Of a DNA stretch of 40,639 bases, positions 7,817 through 17,033 are shown in pieces. Source of the DNA: Muribaculaceae bacterium (GTDB lineage Bacteria; Bacteroidota; Bacteroidia; Bacteroidales; Muribaculaceae). The first letter of the stretch is position 1; each line of letters begins with the position of its first letter. The DNA lies in NCBI GenBank assembly GCA_017391675.1, contig JAFOXR010000021.1, positions 1-40,639 on the forward strand, given 5' to 3'. The translations under genes and the position numbers were made by a program. The notes beneath the pieces were generated by a model. It saw nothing but the letters and a program-made list of their open reading frames with translations, did no database searches and had not been told where the DNA came from.

Positions 7817-8383
7817 TTAGATTTTTCCTACAAGATCGATGCTAGGCTTAAGTGTAGCTTCGCCTTTTTTCCATTTAGCAGGGCAAACTTCGCCATTGTG
7901 AGTAGCTACGAATTGAGCAGCTTCAACCTTGCGTAATAGTTCGTCGGCATTTCGTCCTATATTGTTATCGTGGATTTCGGCAATCTTGATCTTTCCTTCT
8001 GGATTAACAACGAAAGTTCCGCGATAAGCCATTCCGTCTTCTTCAATCATTACGCCAAATGCGCGGCTTAATGCGCCAGTAGGGTCGGCAAGCATAGGAT
8101 ACTTGATCTTCTGAATGCTTTCTGATGCATCGTGCCAAGCCTTGTGAACGAAATGAGAGTCGGTGCTCACAGAATATACTTCCACACCCATTGCTTTGAA
8201 TTGTTCATATTTCTCAGCAACATCAACAAGTTCGGTAGGGCAAACGAAAGTGAAGTCGGCAGGGTAGAAGAAGAAAATAGCCCACTTGCCTTTTACATCT
8301 TCGTTAGTGACTGTCTTGAACTCTCCATTATGGAATGCTTGAACTTTAAATTCAGGTAGTTGAGAATTGATAATCGGTGTCAT
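7817..8383 (-). CDS. ahpC: Alkyl hydroperoxide reductase subunit C (2-Cys peroxiredoxin)
   Basis: A 188-residue typical 2-Cys peroxiredoxin that reduces hydrogen peroxide, organic peroxides and peroxynitrite. The peroxidatic cysteine lies in FYPADFTFVCPTEL, the conserved arginine/tryptophan region in YRGTFVVNPEG, and the resolving cysteine in GEVCPAKWKKG near the C-terminus. Length equals the enterobacterial enzyme. It is transcribed ahead of ahpF, its reductase, and just behind oxyR on the same strand. A -7 box and an OxyR-like palindrome lie upstream, supporting peroxide induction. Confidence 0.97.
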   Translation of the reverse strand: MTPIINSQLPEFKVQAFHNGEFKTVTNEDVKGKWAIFFFYPADFTFVCPTELVDVAEKYEQFKAMGVEVYSVSTDSHFVHKAWHDASESIQKIKYPMLADPTGALSRAFGVMIEEDGMAYRGTFVVNPEGKIKIAEIHDNNIGRNADELLRKVEAAQFVATHNGEVCPAKWKKGEATLKPSIDLVGKI

Positions 8384-8434
8384 AATTTTTAAGTATTAAT
8401 TGTTCTACATTTATTGTTTTCTTGTTTTCTGATG

Positions 8435-8467
8435 CAAATATAAATGCACTTTTGGCAAGAATAACAA
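8435..8467 (-). promoter_or_regulatory. Probable ahpC promoter
   Basis: TATATTTG (8442-8435, minus strand) fits TAnnTTTG. A TTG (8467-8465) lies 22 nt upstream, one base longer than the usual spacing. The ATG of ahpC follows about 50 nt downstream. Confidence 0.45.
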
Positions 8468-8496
8468 TAATTGCAATTGAATGGTTTTATGACCCG

Positions 8497-8511
8497 ATAG
8501 ATGAAGTCTAT
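8497..8511. promoter_or_regulatory. Candidate OxyR-binding palindrome
   Basis: ATAG-N7-CTAT, the core of the enterobacterial OxyR half-site pair, occurs exactly at 8497-8511. It overlaps the oxyR stop codon and lies about 55 bp upstream of the ahpC -7 box. A second copy at the spacing expected for a tetramer is not evident, so this is suggestive only. Confidence 0.35.
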
Positions 8512-9434
8512 ATAGCCACTTGAGTAGGCTTTAGGTTAAGCATGTTTTGAGGTATAGATGCTTGAATCTCAGCCTGTAGCATGTCTATAAGCGAATAGCG
8601 GATATAATTCTTGTCGGTGAGTATAATGATGCGTCTTGCAGGAGTCGGTATCGCAAATGGGCGCACCAGTTCCTTCTGTGCATCGCTCATTTGAGGTATC
8701 GCCAGTTCAGGTACAAAGGTCATGCCTTTACCGCTTTCTACCATGCGCATGAAAGTTTCCATGCTGCCAAGCTGATAGGTGAGCCTGTTTTCTCTAGAAG
8801 CCATAATGCTGCAGAAACGCACAATCTGGTCTCGGAAGCAGTGTCCCTCGTCAAGCAACCATAGGAGTTCGCCTGACAAGTCGGCCGAGGTGATTACCTT
8901 TTTGTTGAACAAGATGTCGTTGCGCGACACATAGGCGAAGAACTCCTCGTAGAAAAGATGAGTGTGGTTGTATTCGTCCATGTCGGAAAGTTCGGCAAGA
9001 ATTCCTGCATCAATGTCGCCTTTGAGCAATGCTTGCTTTATGTCGGGGGTTTTCATCTCCCTTACCGAAATGTCCAGTTTAGGATATTTCTTTACCATCT
9101 GCTGGAAAAAGCGTGGGATAAGATAAGGAGCGATAGTGGGCAGTATGCCAATGCGGAAAGTTCCGCTTAATTCGTTTTTCTCCTCTTCTATGATGTTCTT
9201 GATTTTACCAACTTGAACTAGTATTTCCCGAGCCTGCTTTATTATGAGAGCTCCGGCTTGAGTAGGGCAAACAGGTTGCTTGTTGCGGTCGAAAATTTTC
9301 ACATCAAGTTCTTCTTCCAACTTCTGAATCATGGCGCTCAAAGTGGGTTGAGTGACGAAACATTGTTCGGCTGCCTTAGTGAAATGACGGTGCTTATCTA
9401 CTGCAATTATATATTCAAGTTGTTGAAGAGTCAT
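8508..9434 (-). CDS. oxyR: Hydrogen peroxide-sensing LysR-type regulator OxyR
   Basis: A 308-residue LysR-family protein. The N-terminal winged HTH (residues about 1-60) reads MTLQQLEYIIAVDKHRHFTK and TLSAMIQKLEEELDVKIFDR. The C-terminal periplasmic-binding-like sensor contains GHCFRDQIVRFC, which aligns with the two redox cysteines of E. coli OxyR (Cys199 and Cys208) with the same 8-residue gap. These cysteines form a disulfide on peroxide exposure and switch on peroxide defence genes. Its placement directly upstream of ahpC-ahpF on the same strand (124 nt gap) identifies the likely main target. Confidence 0.94.
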   Translation of the reverse strand: MTLQQLEYIIAVDKHRHFTKAAEQCFVTQPTLSAMIQKLEEELDVKIFDRNKQPVCPTQAGALIIKQAREILVQVGKIKNIIEEEKNELSGTFRIGILPTIAPYLIPRFFQQMVKKYPKLDISVREMKTPDIKQALLKGDIDAGILAELSDMDEYNHTHLFYEEFFAYVSRNDILFNKKVITSADLSGELLWLLDEGHCFRDQIVRFCSIMASRENRLTYQLGSMETFMRMVESGKGMTFVPELAIPQMSDAQKELVRPFAIPTPARRIIILTDKNYIRYSLIDMLQAEIQASIPQNMLNLKPTQVAI

Positions 9435-9473
9435 AGTAGCTGTTGTTAGATTGTTGTATGTATAATTTATTTA

Positions 9474-9521
9474 TATAAAAAATAGAATTACCTGACAAAT
9501 GGAAAGCTTTGCCAGGTAATT
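9474..9521 (-). terminator. Terminator of the EF-hand membrane protein gene
   Basis: AATTACCTG (9486-9494) and CAGGTAATT (9513-9521) pair perfectly; CAAA/TTTG extends the stem after one mismatch. On the minus strand the stem is followed by CTATTTTTTATA. It lies 10 nt past the stop codon at 9531 and separates this gene from oxyR. Confidence 0.8.
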
Positions 9522-9530
9522 AATGGATGT

Positions 9531-11711
9531 TTATATTCCTGGCAATAAATCCGGGCGCATAAAATAAATGTATGCTGCAGTGCCTGCTATTATTGTAAGG
9601 AAAATGAAGGCGATGAGCCACTTCTTCCATGTTGCCATGCCTTTTTTAGCATAAGGGTCTTTCATGCGCAATTTAGGGTATTTGGCAGTATCGGTAAGAG
9701 TCGCACCAAAAGGAATACTTATCTTAGATGCGGCATTTATAGCCCAACCATTGGCATTCAATAGCGGAGCAATGTTGCGGCGACGAAGTTTCATCCATGC
9801 CATTACCATTGCAGGTCCTGAGATGATGAGAAGCAACGCTGCAAAAGATAAGGCTAATTGCCACCATTCAAGAGCGAAGATACCCTTAGCGATAGATGCA
9901 AGTGCTGTACCTATCATACCTACACCCATACCTATTGCGGCAAAGATACCAGCAAACTTGGCGATATCAAACGGCGGTGCAGGTGCTGCTGGGGCAGCAG
10001 GAGTGGCTGTTCCGTTGGCAGCAGGAGCAGGGGTAGCCGGAATAGAAGCAGGCATAGCATTGATTTTGTCGGTTGCTTGCGACATTATCTTTGCATCTTT
10101 TTCGGCTGCACTCTTGTTGATAAGATTTTCTATAGCAGTAGCCATTCTGCGGTATGGGCTCCAGAATGCTTGTGAGATACTTATAGGATTATCGACAACC
10201 TTGGTGATTACAGCGTCCCATTCCACTCCTTCGTTATCATAGTAGATTGCATTCTTGCCTACAGTAAGGTAACCAACATCTCCCACTGTGATAGCAGCCA
10301 CGATTTGCAGTTTTTCTGCACGGGTTTTAGTGGTGCAGTCGCAGTAAACAAGATATAGTCCGCTTGTTGCAGCCGATGCGCTGTGTTTAGCCATATCGGT
10401 CACCTTCATGCAGAAGTGGCATGCTCTTTGGTCAATGATAAGGGTTCCGCTTTGGAATATAGCTTTCACTTTCTTGCTCTTGTCGTAGAAGTCGTGGAAA
10501 GTGATGAAGTTCTTAAGCAGGCGGTAGAAATCCTTCAAGATGTGCAGGAATTTGTCAACCACCTCGATATTTTCGGCGTCTTCTTTAAGTGCAGCATCTT
10601 GTTCAACAAGTGCTAGAAGAGCATCTTTCTTGTTTTGATCCAAAAGTTCCTTAACGGCATCTAGTCCTAGTGCCTCAACGCTAGCTCCGGCCTTATCGTT
10701 TTTCCATGCTGTGTATGCTGCAAATTGAGCACCTATTTCGTCCCAATCGGCTTCGGTAAGCGAAGTCTTGTCGGGGGCTATGGCGATTGCCTTAAGGCTG
10801 TTGAATTTATCGGCCCACGCAGGGTTGATTGGCGCAGAAAGGTCTATTTCAGCCTTGCCTGTTATGCGAGCAATAGGATATTGCGCAATCTCTTCTTGCT
10901 TGCATTGCAGATTTTCGGCGCTGATTGCTTCGATTCTTGCAGTCTGCACATCAAGAGCCGCAGTGCTGTCGGGAGAGAATGAAGCTAGCTTCGAGCGCAT
11001 AAAGAAATCTCTTATTTTAGCGTCAAGAGCATTGTACATTTCGATTGCAGCATCGGTCTTGTCGGCAAACGGAGGAGTAACAGCTGCATTGTTCCAAGCC
11101 TCATAGGCAGCAAGGTCGGCATAGAAAGCCTCAATCTGCTCGGCACTCACGCCTTGAGCTCCGCTTCGGTCAACCGAGCCTCCAGTAGAAGCAATAGCTG
11201 CAGTAATAGCAGCCTTTTCTTGTTCGTCATCGGTAGAAGCTTCGGTGATGATGCCATCGCCGTTGAAACGCGTCTTAGCGAATATCGCTGCGATGTCGGC
11301 AGTGTCGGCAAGAGAGATAACGCTACCTTCCTTGTTCAGATTCTCAAGAATCTGTTTAGCCGAGTTGTATAATTTCACACCTTCAGGAATGTCGGTGTTG
11401 ATTTGCTCGATATCAATAGAATCCTGTCCTTTAAGAAGAATATTAGAATTCTTAAGGACCGAAGTAATCCATTTAGAAATGCTGATAACATCGTTCACAC
11501 GGATCTTCCCGTCGGAATCGTGATCCATGTAAGCAAGAGACTTTTCGTCAATTTCCAGACCTTTAACCGGACAAGAAAGCACCGTCCACATTTTAGTGTC
11601 CAATTCGTCAAGATGCGCAATGTCATCACCTTTGAAAATTCGTACTCTAGAAGTACCTCCGATATTTTCAAATTCCCATTTATACTTTTTATTTTTCTTG
11701 ATTAAATCCAT
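9531..11711 (-). CDS. Unrecognised EF-hand protein with C-terminal membrane segments
   Basis: A 726-residue protein I cannot assign to a named family. It has no signal peptide. A good EF-hand loop, DHDSDGKIRVND, is at residues 63-74 (Asp at 1, 3, 5, Gly at 6, Ile at 8, Asp rather than Glu at 12); a degenerate one, FNGDGIITE, is at about 149-157. Residues about 200-420 are alanine-rich and helical. A cysteine cluster (CHFC, then YCDC) follows in the central part. An Ala/Pro linker leads into about two hydrophobic segments (near 580-650), and a final membrane helix ends the protein (WLIAFIFLTIIAGTAAYIYF). It is therefore likely a membrane-anchored cytoplasmic protein, perhaps calcium-responsive (inference). 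It is the first gene downstream of the helicase module (132 nt gap), but has its own -7 box and a more typical base composition. Confidence 0.8.
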   Translation of the reverse strand: MDLIKKNKKYKWEFENIGGTSRVRIFKGDDIAHLDELDTKMWTVLSCPVKGLEIDEKSLAYMDHDSDGKIRVNDVISISKWITSVLKNSNILLKGQDSIDIEQINTDIPEGVKLYNSAKQILENLNKEGSVISLADTADIAAIFAKTRFNGDGIITEASTDDEQEKAAITAAIASTGGSVDRSGAQGVSAEQIEAFYADLAAYEAWNNAAVTPPFADKTDAAIEMYNALDAKIRDFFMRSKLASFSPDSTAALDVQTARIEAISAENLQCKQEEIAQYPIARITGKAEIDLSAPINPAWADKFNSLKAIAIAPDKTSLTEADWDEIGAQFAAYTAWKNDKAGASVEALGLDAVKELLDQNKKDALLALVEQDAALKEDAENIEVVDKFLHILKDFYRLLKNFITFHDFYDKSKKVKAIFQSGTLIIDQRACHFCMKVTDMAKHSASAATSGLYLVYCDCTTKTRAEKLQIVAAITVGDVGYLTVGKNAIYYDNEGVEWDAVITKVVDNPISISQAFWSPYRRMATAIENLINKSAAEKDAKIMSQATDKINAMPASIPATPAPAANGTATPAAPAAPAPPFDIAKFAGIFAAIGMGVGMIGTALASIAKGIFALEWWQLALSFAALLLIISGPAMVMAWMKLRRRNIAPLLNANGWAINAASKISIPFGATLTDTAKYPKLRMKDPYAKKGMATWKKWLIAFIFLTIIAGTAAYIYFMRPDLLPGI

Positions 11712-11728
11712 ATAGTTAAGTTTTGCTC

Positions 11729-11736
11729 CAAAATTA
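11729..11736 (-). promoter_or_regulatory. -7 box of the EF-hand protein gene
   Basis: TAATTTTG on the minus strand fits TAnnTTTG, but it lies only about 18 bases ahead of the ATG and lacks an obvious -33 partner. The 11-bp word CCAAAATTACT around it recurs at 21316-21326. Confidence 0.35.
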
Positions 11737-11843
11737 CTAAAATTTAATAAATAAATAAGAAGTTGAAATAATTTTATTTATAGATTGCTCCAAGAAGAAT
11801 TTAAAGAATTCTGTTATCTTTTGATACTCTAAAGCCGATGTAA

Positions 11844-14800
11844 TTATGTCTTTGTGATACTGAAAATTGATAGGGGGATGTATTTGTTTCCTAATTTTTT
11901 AATCAAAGACTCTACATAGTTCTCAGACCAAAGTGGATGTACAAGAATGTAGTTATCTCCATATGGGTCTATTCCTACAAGCGTTCCAAGTTTATCTTCT
12001 ACAGTATATTGATTGTTTATGAGCATATTTTTAATTGTTGAGGAAATATAATCACTCCAATAAGAGACAGAAAAATCTATTCTGGCATTCTCATTACTTG
12101 CTAGTCTTGAAATATCCAATCCCATGCGCCAGTCAAGTATACTATGAACATTTTGATTTGAGTAATCACGGATACAGTCGTAGCATGAAGAAGTACAGCC
12201 ATCTTGATGCTCACGAGATGTTAATTGTTCGTAAATAGCTCCACCTTCTGAAAGTGGAGCTATAATTGCGTCCATTGGTATATTCGAATAACGCCTTCCT
12301 GATAGGAAGTTGCAATAGCCAGCACCATTTTCTAAATTTTCGACAAAGAATATCTCTGCCTTCTTGGTCTGTGGAACGATATAAAAACCAACATTGAGTT
12401 CAGACGAATCTATATCCAAGTAAGAGGATATGGCTTTTCGTGTAAGATAGCCCCACGACAAGAATGCTGCTCTAACAGCATAGCTATTAGTGTTTGTCTC
12501 AAATATAGGTGACAGGTTTATGTTCTTTGGCGTCTTGTCAACAGACAATGTTAACACACCTGTTGTCTTCGAAGCAACGAAAGCGTATTTTGTTTCATTC
12601 TGAAGCCTAATAGTTTGTTTTTTCCAATCTTCAAGAACTTCTCTTGAAACATATCGTCCTTTGTCATCCTTTCCCAGACAATACAAATCGCCATTGTTGT
12701 CATTTACAAGATGAACCCTACCCTGAGAGGGAGATATATTGTTACGAATTGTCATGTTCGCGACAGTTCCACAATCGTGAAGATATTGTTCGCAATCTAA
12801 CCTAATGTCGCTATTAGGTGAGTACCAATCATAATCGCCACTAAAATCCTCTGGCTTCTTTTCGTAGTCGACAAAGAAACCTAATGGTGAACAAATCTTT
12901 ACTTTCTCCATTTCGTTTCCACAGACAGGACATGACTCTTGTGGTTCCGTATCAACAATAGTGGAATATCCACAATTGTGACAACGGCATAACGGCTGGT
13001 TATAAACATTCAGCGAATTGCGTTTGGGCTTAACCGTGTGATTTAAATTGTTGTATTCATATTCCACAACACCAATTGACTTATAGACTTTTTTGTCTTT
13101 CACTATCTCATGCCCTGGCGCAAATGAATTTATCGCCATATCTATATCCCTTGATACAACATCTATAGAAGGCAACTTCCCTTGCAACACCGGGTCTTTC
13201 AAATACAAATTCCTAACTCTAGTAGGAAATCCAAACATTGGTAACAAACCTGCATTAGCCAAACGCTCACTCAACAATTCTTGTGTATAAGTATCACTAT
13301 TTGCTATTTCGGTTATTTCATCAATGAGAGAACAACGAACATAGTCAATAATTTCATTTTTCAGTATATCGTTTATTTCGGTACCCTTTGTGACCACATC
13401 AACAATACGACATATCTCACTTTCATTACCATCTATCCATTCTGTCACATACTGTTTGTTATAGTTCCAGTTCTCAACAAGTCCAAAATTACCATGTACA
13501 CCATCTTTTGCGCCGCTTTCTTTTCTCAGTGCCTTATACAAAACTTCCTTTATAACTATACGCTGTGCAATTTCTATGGTGCGTACTTCCAAATATGGGT
13601 CTTTGGGAGTGTCTGAAACCATGCGATTATATTCTATAAAGTTGGTCTGGTCGTGGCTTGATGAACGTGCAACAGTCAATGCCACCGACAGTGGGTTACC
13701 ACGACGACCTGCACGACCTACTCGTTGTTGGTAGTTAAAACGTTGAGGTGGTACATTGCCCATCATTACAGCTGATAGAGAGCCAATGTCAACACCAGCC
13801 TCCATTGTGGTTGTCACACTCAATAGGTCTATACCGTCCACAATACTATTTTCATTATCAAGGAATATCTCTTGGAACAGACGCTGCCGTTTCCGAGAAT
13901 CCTCTTTTGTAGTCTGACCTGTCATTTCCTCACAATGCAGGCGGTAAACACTATCAGTGCTGTTAAGCAGTGTAAGATAATAGTCATCAGGGTTAGACAC
14001 ATCCTGTTCGGTCAAGGCAAGAGCCTCTCCTAATTTGTTGTTACAGTTGATGCAAAAGCCATTGGCATGATGCATGTGGATGGTTTTACACTTAGGACAA
14101 ACCCAATATTTGCTACCTATTTCTGCTTTCACAAAAGATATACCTTCGCCTGTCAGCCTCACAGTGGTTGAGTCTATGATTCCTCGACTTCTAAGAAGTC
14201 TTCTCAGCTCCTCTATCTTTTCTTCAACTGCGCAATTACTGGTGATATGAAATATGGTCTTCACCAAGCTCCTTACTTCTCTCGGGAAACTTTCGGTAGC
14301 AGGGTCCATAGAAGGAATCCCCTTAATCCTTCTTTTCTCGCCCAATATACGTATAGCAGAACATACCAGCTCTCGCCATATTGAATCTGGTATGTCTTTT
14401 GATGGCGTCAGATAACCTAACTTCAGTTCTTCAAAGGAACGCTTCTTGTTAGAGAAAATACTTGTTATCTGTTCTGTTTTATTGGAAGAGTGGATATTTT
14501 CCTCGAACTGCCGTTTGTTGTCACTTAATCCTGGCTTAACCTTAAGCTGGATAAAGTCATACAACTCTGACCAAAATCCCGCTATGCTGCTTTCGGTTAC
14601 AGATGGCTTAGGGCCAGCAGGATTCATTCCCTGCTTTAACAGGATCCTAAACACTTCATCTTCAATATTATCCAAGTTCTGGCCAGACACGGCATTAAGA
14701 AACTCATTAAGTGCTTCCAAAGCATCATCCGTTATCATATCATCTTTTTCATCTCTGATGTAGTTGATATATTCACGGAAAGTCGGGACACTGCTCAATG

Positions 14801-17033
14801 ACTTAAACATTTCCTTCTCCTCTTCAGTTAGAGGTTGACCTTCCCTATATTTGTTAAGAATCTCAACGGCTTTGTCGTTTCTACTGAGAGAGTGTAATAT
14901 AGCCCATCGCAGAACGTCCCGGTAATGGTCAAGTTCTATACCTGCAGAAAGTTTTGCAGCAGATTGTCTGCTGTCTGAGAACAGCACAACCTTCGTGTTC
15001 GATTCTTTGGCATTTCGCATCGATCTTATTAGTGAGTCTGCCAGAACCTGAGTTATTTTCTGAAGCCCTGTACTATGACGGCGTACAGGAGTAAGACTGT
15101 TTGCATCACCAACCTTAACCTTGTATGAGACTTCACATTTGGGACATTTATGAGGGAATTTCGTTTCTGAGTCGCTCTTTTGTAGATGCAGCCAGTATTG
15201 CCCGTCCATGTCATTGACACACTCACCTGTGGCCGCATCGTATGAAACATGAATCCAACTGTCCTCAGGCTTTTCTTTTCCTTTCCACAAGACACCATAT
15301 CCAACAAAGTCATTGCCGATAGGCTTTTCAACACTAAGATAAGACCTACCGTTTCTGATGATTTGATAACCACCAAGAAAAACCTCACCACAATTCTCAC
15401 ATACCAATAGTTCTAACACCTTCATGCCACAAGAACATACGTTACGAGGGCGCTTGTAAAACCGTCCTATAGCTCTGTCGACAAACTGATATTCATTACA
15501 AATGTCCTTGCATTCATGTGACGAACATGCCCAAAGACCAGATAGGTTCCTGAAGAAGAAATGTGCACGAAGTGGTAAAATATATCCGTTCGAAGTCGCC
15601 CCCTTGCATATTACCTTTATGATGGCAGCTGTTGTTATTAAAGCAATATCTTCATTTATGGGAAGTGCCTTCGATATGCTTACAACATCATGAGGAAGTA
15701 TTCCTTTTGATGTACTCATAGCATATTTCAGCCACTCTACTAGTTGATACTTCTGCGTTACGGCAAAGAATGACTCGCAGCCAAGAGCCGAAAGAAACGC
15801 TTTGTCGTTTTCTAGCGTATCATCTGTTTCATAATAATTAGCAAGTTCTTCACAAGGAATATTCACGGTAGGTTTTTCTACTGCTGCTTGGGGAGGATTT
15901 GAAATGATAGTGAATCTATCATTAAATCGCTCTTTGTCTATACCGAAGAACTCGGCAAGGAAGTCGATGGACTGCTGGTTTTCTTCCAACGACGCACTGG
16001 TAGCCAGGAATTGAACTTGAGGAGAGTCTGGCGTAACTCCTAATCTGTCAAGTAGTATTCGAATCAAATAAGCAACTTCTGTTCCTGCAGTTCCACGATA
16101 TGTATGCAATTCATCTATAACCAAATGGAAAACATTATGTTTATCTTCAGCCAACCATTTGCGAGTGTCCTCAAACATTTTCAGCTCATTGTCGCGCATT
16201 AGCATAACATTGAGCATACTATAGTTAGTGATAAGAATATCAGGGGCATTTTCCTGCATAGAAAATCTATCCCACATTTCTGCAGAATCATCTTCCATAC
16301 AAGGGATATGGTAAAGCAGTTCCTTTTCTCCACTTTCTTTTGCAGCGTTCCAGTCCCTTACTAAACTTCTCTTTTCTTCTCGAAGCTTGTCTTTAGCCTT
16401 TTCTTTTGATCCGCTTACAGGAGTCGCTCCAGTGTATCTTCCAAAATAAAAACGATTCCCATTTCTATTTCTGTCCAACCAGTCAAGTGCACCACTCTGA
16501 TTGTCATTACGGCTATTTAAGGCTTTACGGAGCCTTATCATTTGATCTTCTGCAAGTGCATTAAGGGGATATAGTATCATTGTTCTCATTGCACGATGCC
16601 GTCTTTCTCTCCAATGCTTTGATTCTTTTACAAGATCGGCAATGATAGGTAGTAGAAAACATTCCGTTTTACCGGAACCGGTACCAGTTGTCACCACAAT
16701 ATTTTTACGCTCAATATGAGCAATTTTCAATGCTTCATACTGATGATCATAAAGTTTCCTTTCAATGCTTCCATTTTGTGAAAACAACCCACATTTCACA
16801 AAATCATCCAAATCTGGACTAATTCCTTCCTCGATACAGAGTTCTTTAAGTGTAGCTCTCTCGTGATATTTTGGTACGATCTCTATTATTGGAGGCTGTG
16901 ATATTGTTCCAAAATCTTTTATCAGTTCGTTTCGTTCTTGATTATATTCTTCACGGAAAAACGGCAGTCCACTTCCTATATATTTATGATAAGAACTGCA
17001 AATTTCTTTATAAATCTTGATTGGATCATTCAT
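11844..17033 (-). CDS. Giant DEAH-type helicase with DUF1998-like C-terminus (defence-type, DruE-like)
   Basis: A 1729-residue superfamily 2 helicase. The Walker A motif TGTGSGKT is at residues 116-123, the DEAH-box equivalent VIDELHTYRG at about 305, and a large insert separates the two RecA lobes. Motif VI is QQRVGRAGRRG. Several probable zinc clusters are visible: CSCGMKVLELLVCENCGEVF, CPKCKTIHMHHANGFCINC, and CHNCGY...CPVCG. The C-terminal part has the DUF1998-type signature CTSSCYDCIRDYSNQ followed by LDWRMGLD. DUF1998 helicases of this size are known from defence systems (DruE of Druantia; DISARM splits the parts between DrmA and DrmB). The start overlaps the preceding gene by 8 nt, indicating translational coupling. 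It is the last gene of a four-gene unit and probably its DNA-translocating motor; assignment to Druantia is from size and gene order only. Confidence 0.88.
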   Translation of the reverse strand: MNDPIKIYKEICSSYHKYIGSGLPFFREEYNQERNELIKDFGTISQPPIIEIVPKYHERATLKELCIEEGISPDLDDFVKCGLFSQNGSIERKLYDHQYEALKIAHIERKNIVVTTGTGSGKTECFLLPIIADLVKESKHWRERRHRAMRTMILYPLNALAEDQMIRLRKALNSRNDNQSGALDWLDRNRNGNRFYFGRYTGATPVSGSKEKAKDKLREEKRSLVRDWNAAKESGEKELLYHIPCMEDDSAEMWDRFSMQENAPDILITNYSMLNVMLMRDNELKMFEDTRKWLAEDKHNVFHLVIDELHTYRGTAGTEVAYLIRILLDRLGVTPDSPQVQFLATSASLEENQQSIDFLAEFFGIDKERFNDRFTIISNPPQAAVEKPTVNIPCEELANYYETDDTLENDKAFLSALGCESFFAVTQKYQLVEWLKYAMSTSKGILPHDVVSISKALPINEDIALITTAAIIKVICKGATSNGYILPLRAHFFFRNLSGLWACSSHECKDICNEYQFVDRAIGRFYKRPRNVCSCGMKVLELLVCENCGEVFLGGYQIIRNGRSYLSVEKPIGNDFVGYGVLWKGKEKPEDSWIHVSYDAATGECVNDMDGQYWLHLQKSDSETKFPHKCPKCEVSYKVKVGDANSLTPVRRHSTGLQKITQVLADSLIRSMRNAKESNTKVVLFSDSRQSAAKLSAGIELDHYRDVLRWAILHSLSRNDKAVEILNKYREGQPLTEEEKEMFKSLSSVPTFREYINYIRDEKDDMITDDALEALNEFLNAVSGQNLDNIEDEVFRILLKQGMNPAGPKPSVTESSIAGFWSELYDFIQLKVKPGLSDNKRQFEENIHSSNKTEQITSIFSNKKRSFEELKLGYLTPSKDIPDSIWRELVCSAIRILGEKRRIKGIPSMDPATESFPREVRSLVKTIFHITSNCAVEEKIEELRRLLRSRGIIDSTTVRLTGEGISFVKAEIGSKYWVCPKCKTIHMHHANGFCINCNNKLGEALALTEQDVSNPDDYYLTLLNSTDSVYRLHCEEMTGQTTKEDSRKRQRLFQEIFLDNENSIVDGIDLLSVTTTMEAGVDIGSLSAVMMGNVPPQRFNYQQRVGRAGRRGNPLSVALTVARSSSHDQTNFIEYNRMVSDTPKDPYLEVRTIEIAQRIVIKEVLYKALRKESGAKDGVHGNFGLVENWNYNKQYVTEWIDGNESEICRIVDVVTKGTEINDILKNEIIDYVRCSLIDEITEIANSDTYTQELLSERLANAGLLPMFGFPTRVRNLYLKDPVLQGKLPSIDVVSRDIDMAINSFAPGHEIVKDKKVYKSIGVVEYEYNNLNHTVKPKRNSLNVYNQPLCRCHNCGYSTIVDTEPQESCPVCGNEMEKVKICSPLGFFVDYEKKPEDFSGDYDWYSPNSDIRLDCEQYLHDCGTVANMTIRNNISPSQGRVHLVNDNNGDLYCLGKDDKGRYVSREVLEDWKKQTIRLQNETKYAFVASKTTGVLTLSVDKTPKNINLSPIFETNTNSYAVRAAFLSWGYLTRKAISSYLDIDSSELNVGFYIVPQTKKAEIFFVENLENGAGYCNFLSGRRYSNIPMDAIIAPLSEGGAIYEQLTSREHQDGCTSSCYDCIRDYSNQNVHSILDWRMGLDISRLASNENARIDFSVSYWSDYISSTIKNMLINNQYTVEDKLGTLVGIDPYGDNYILVHPLWSENYVESLIKKLGNKYIPLSIFSITKT

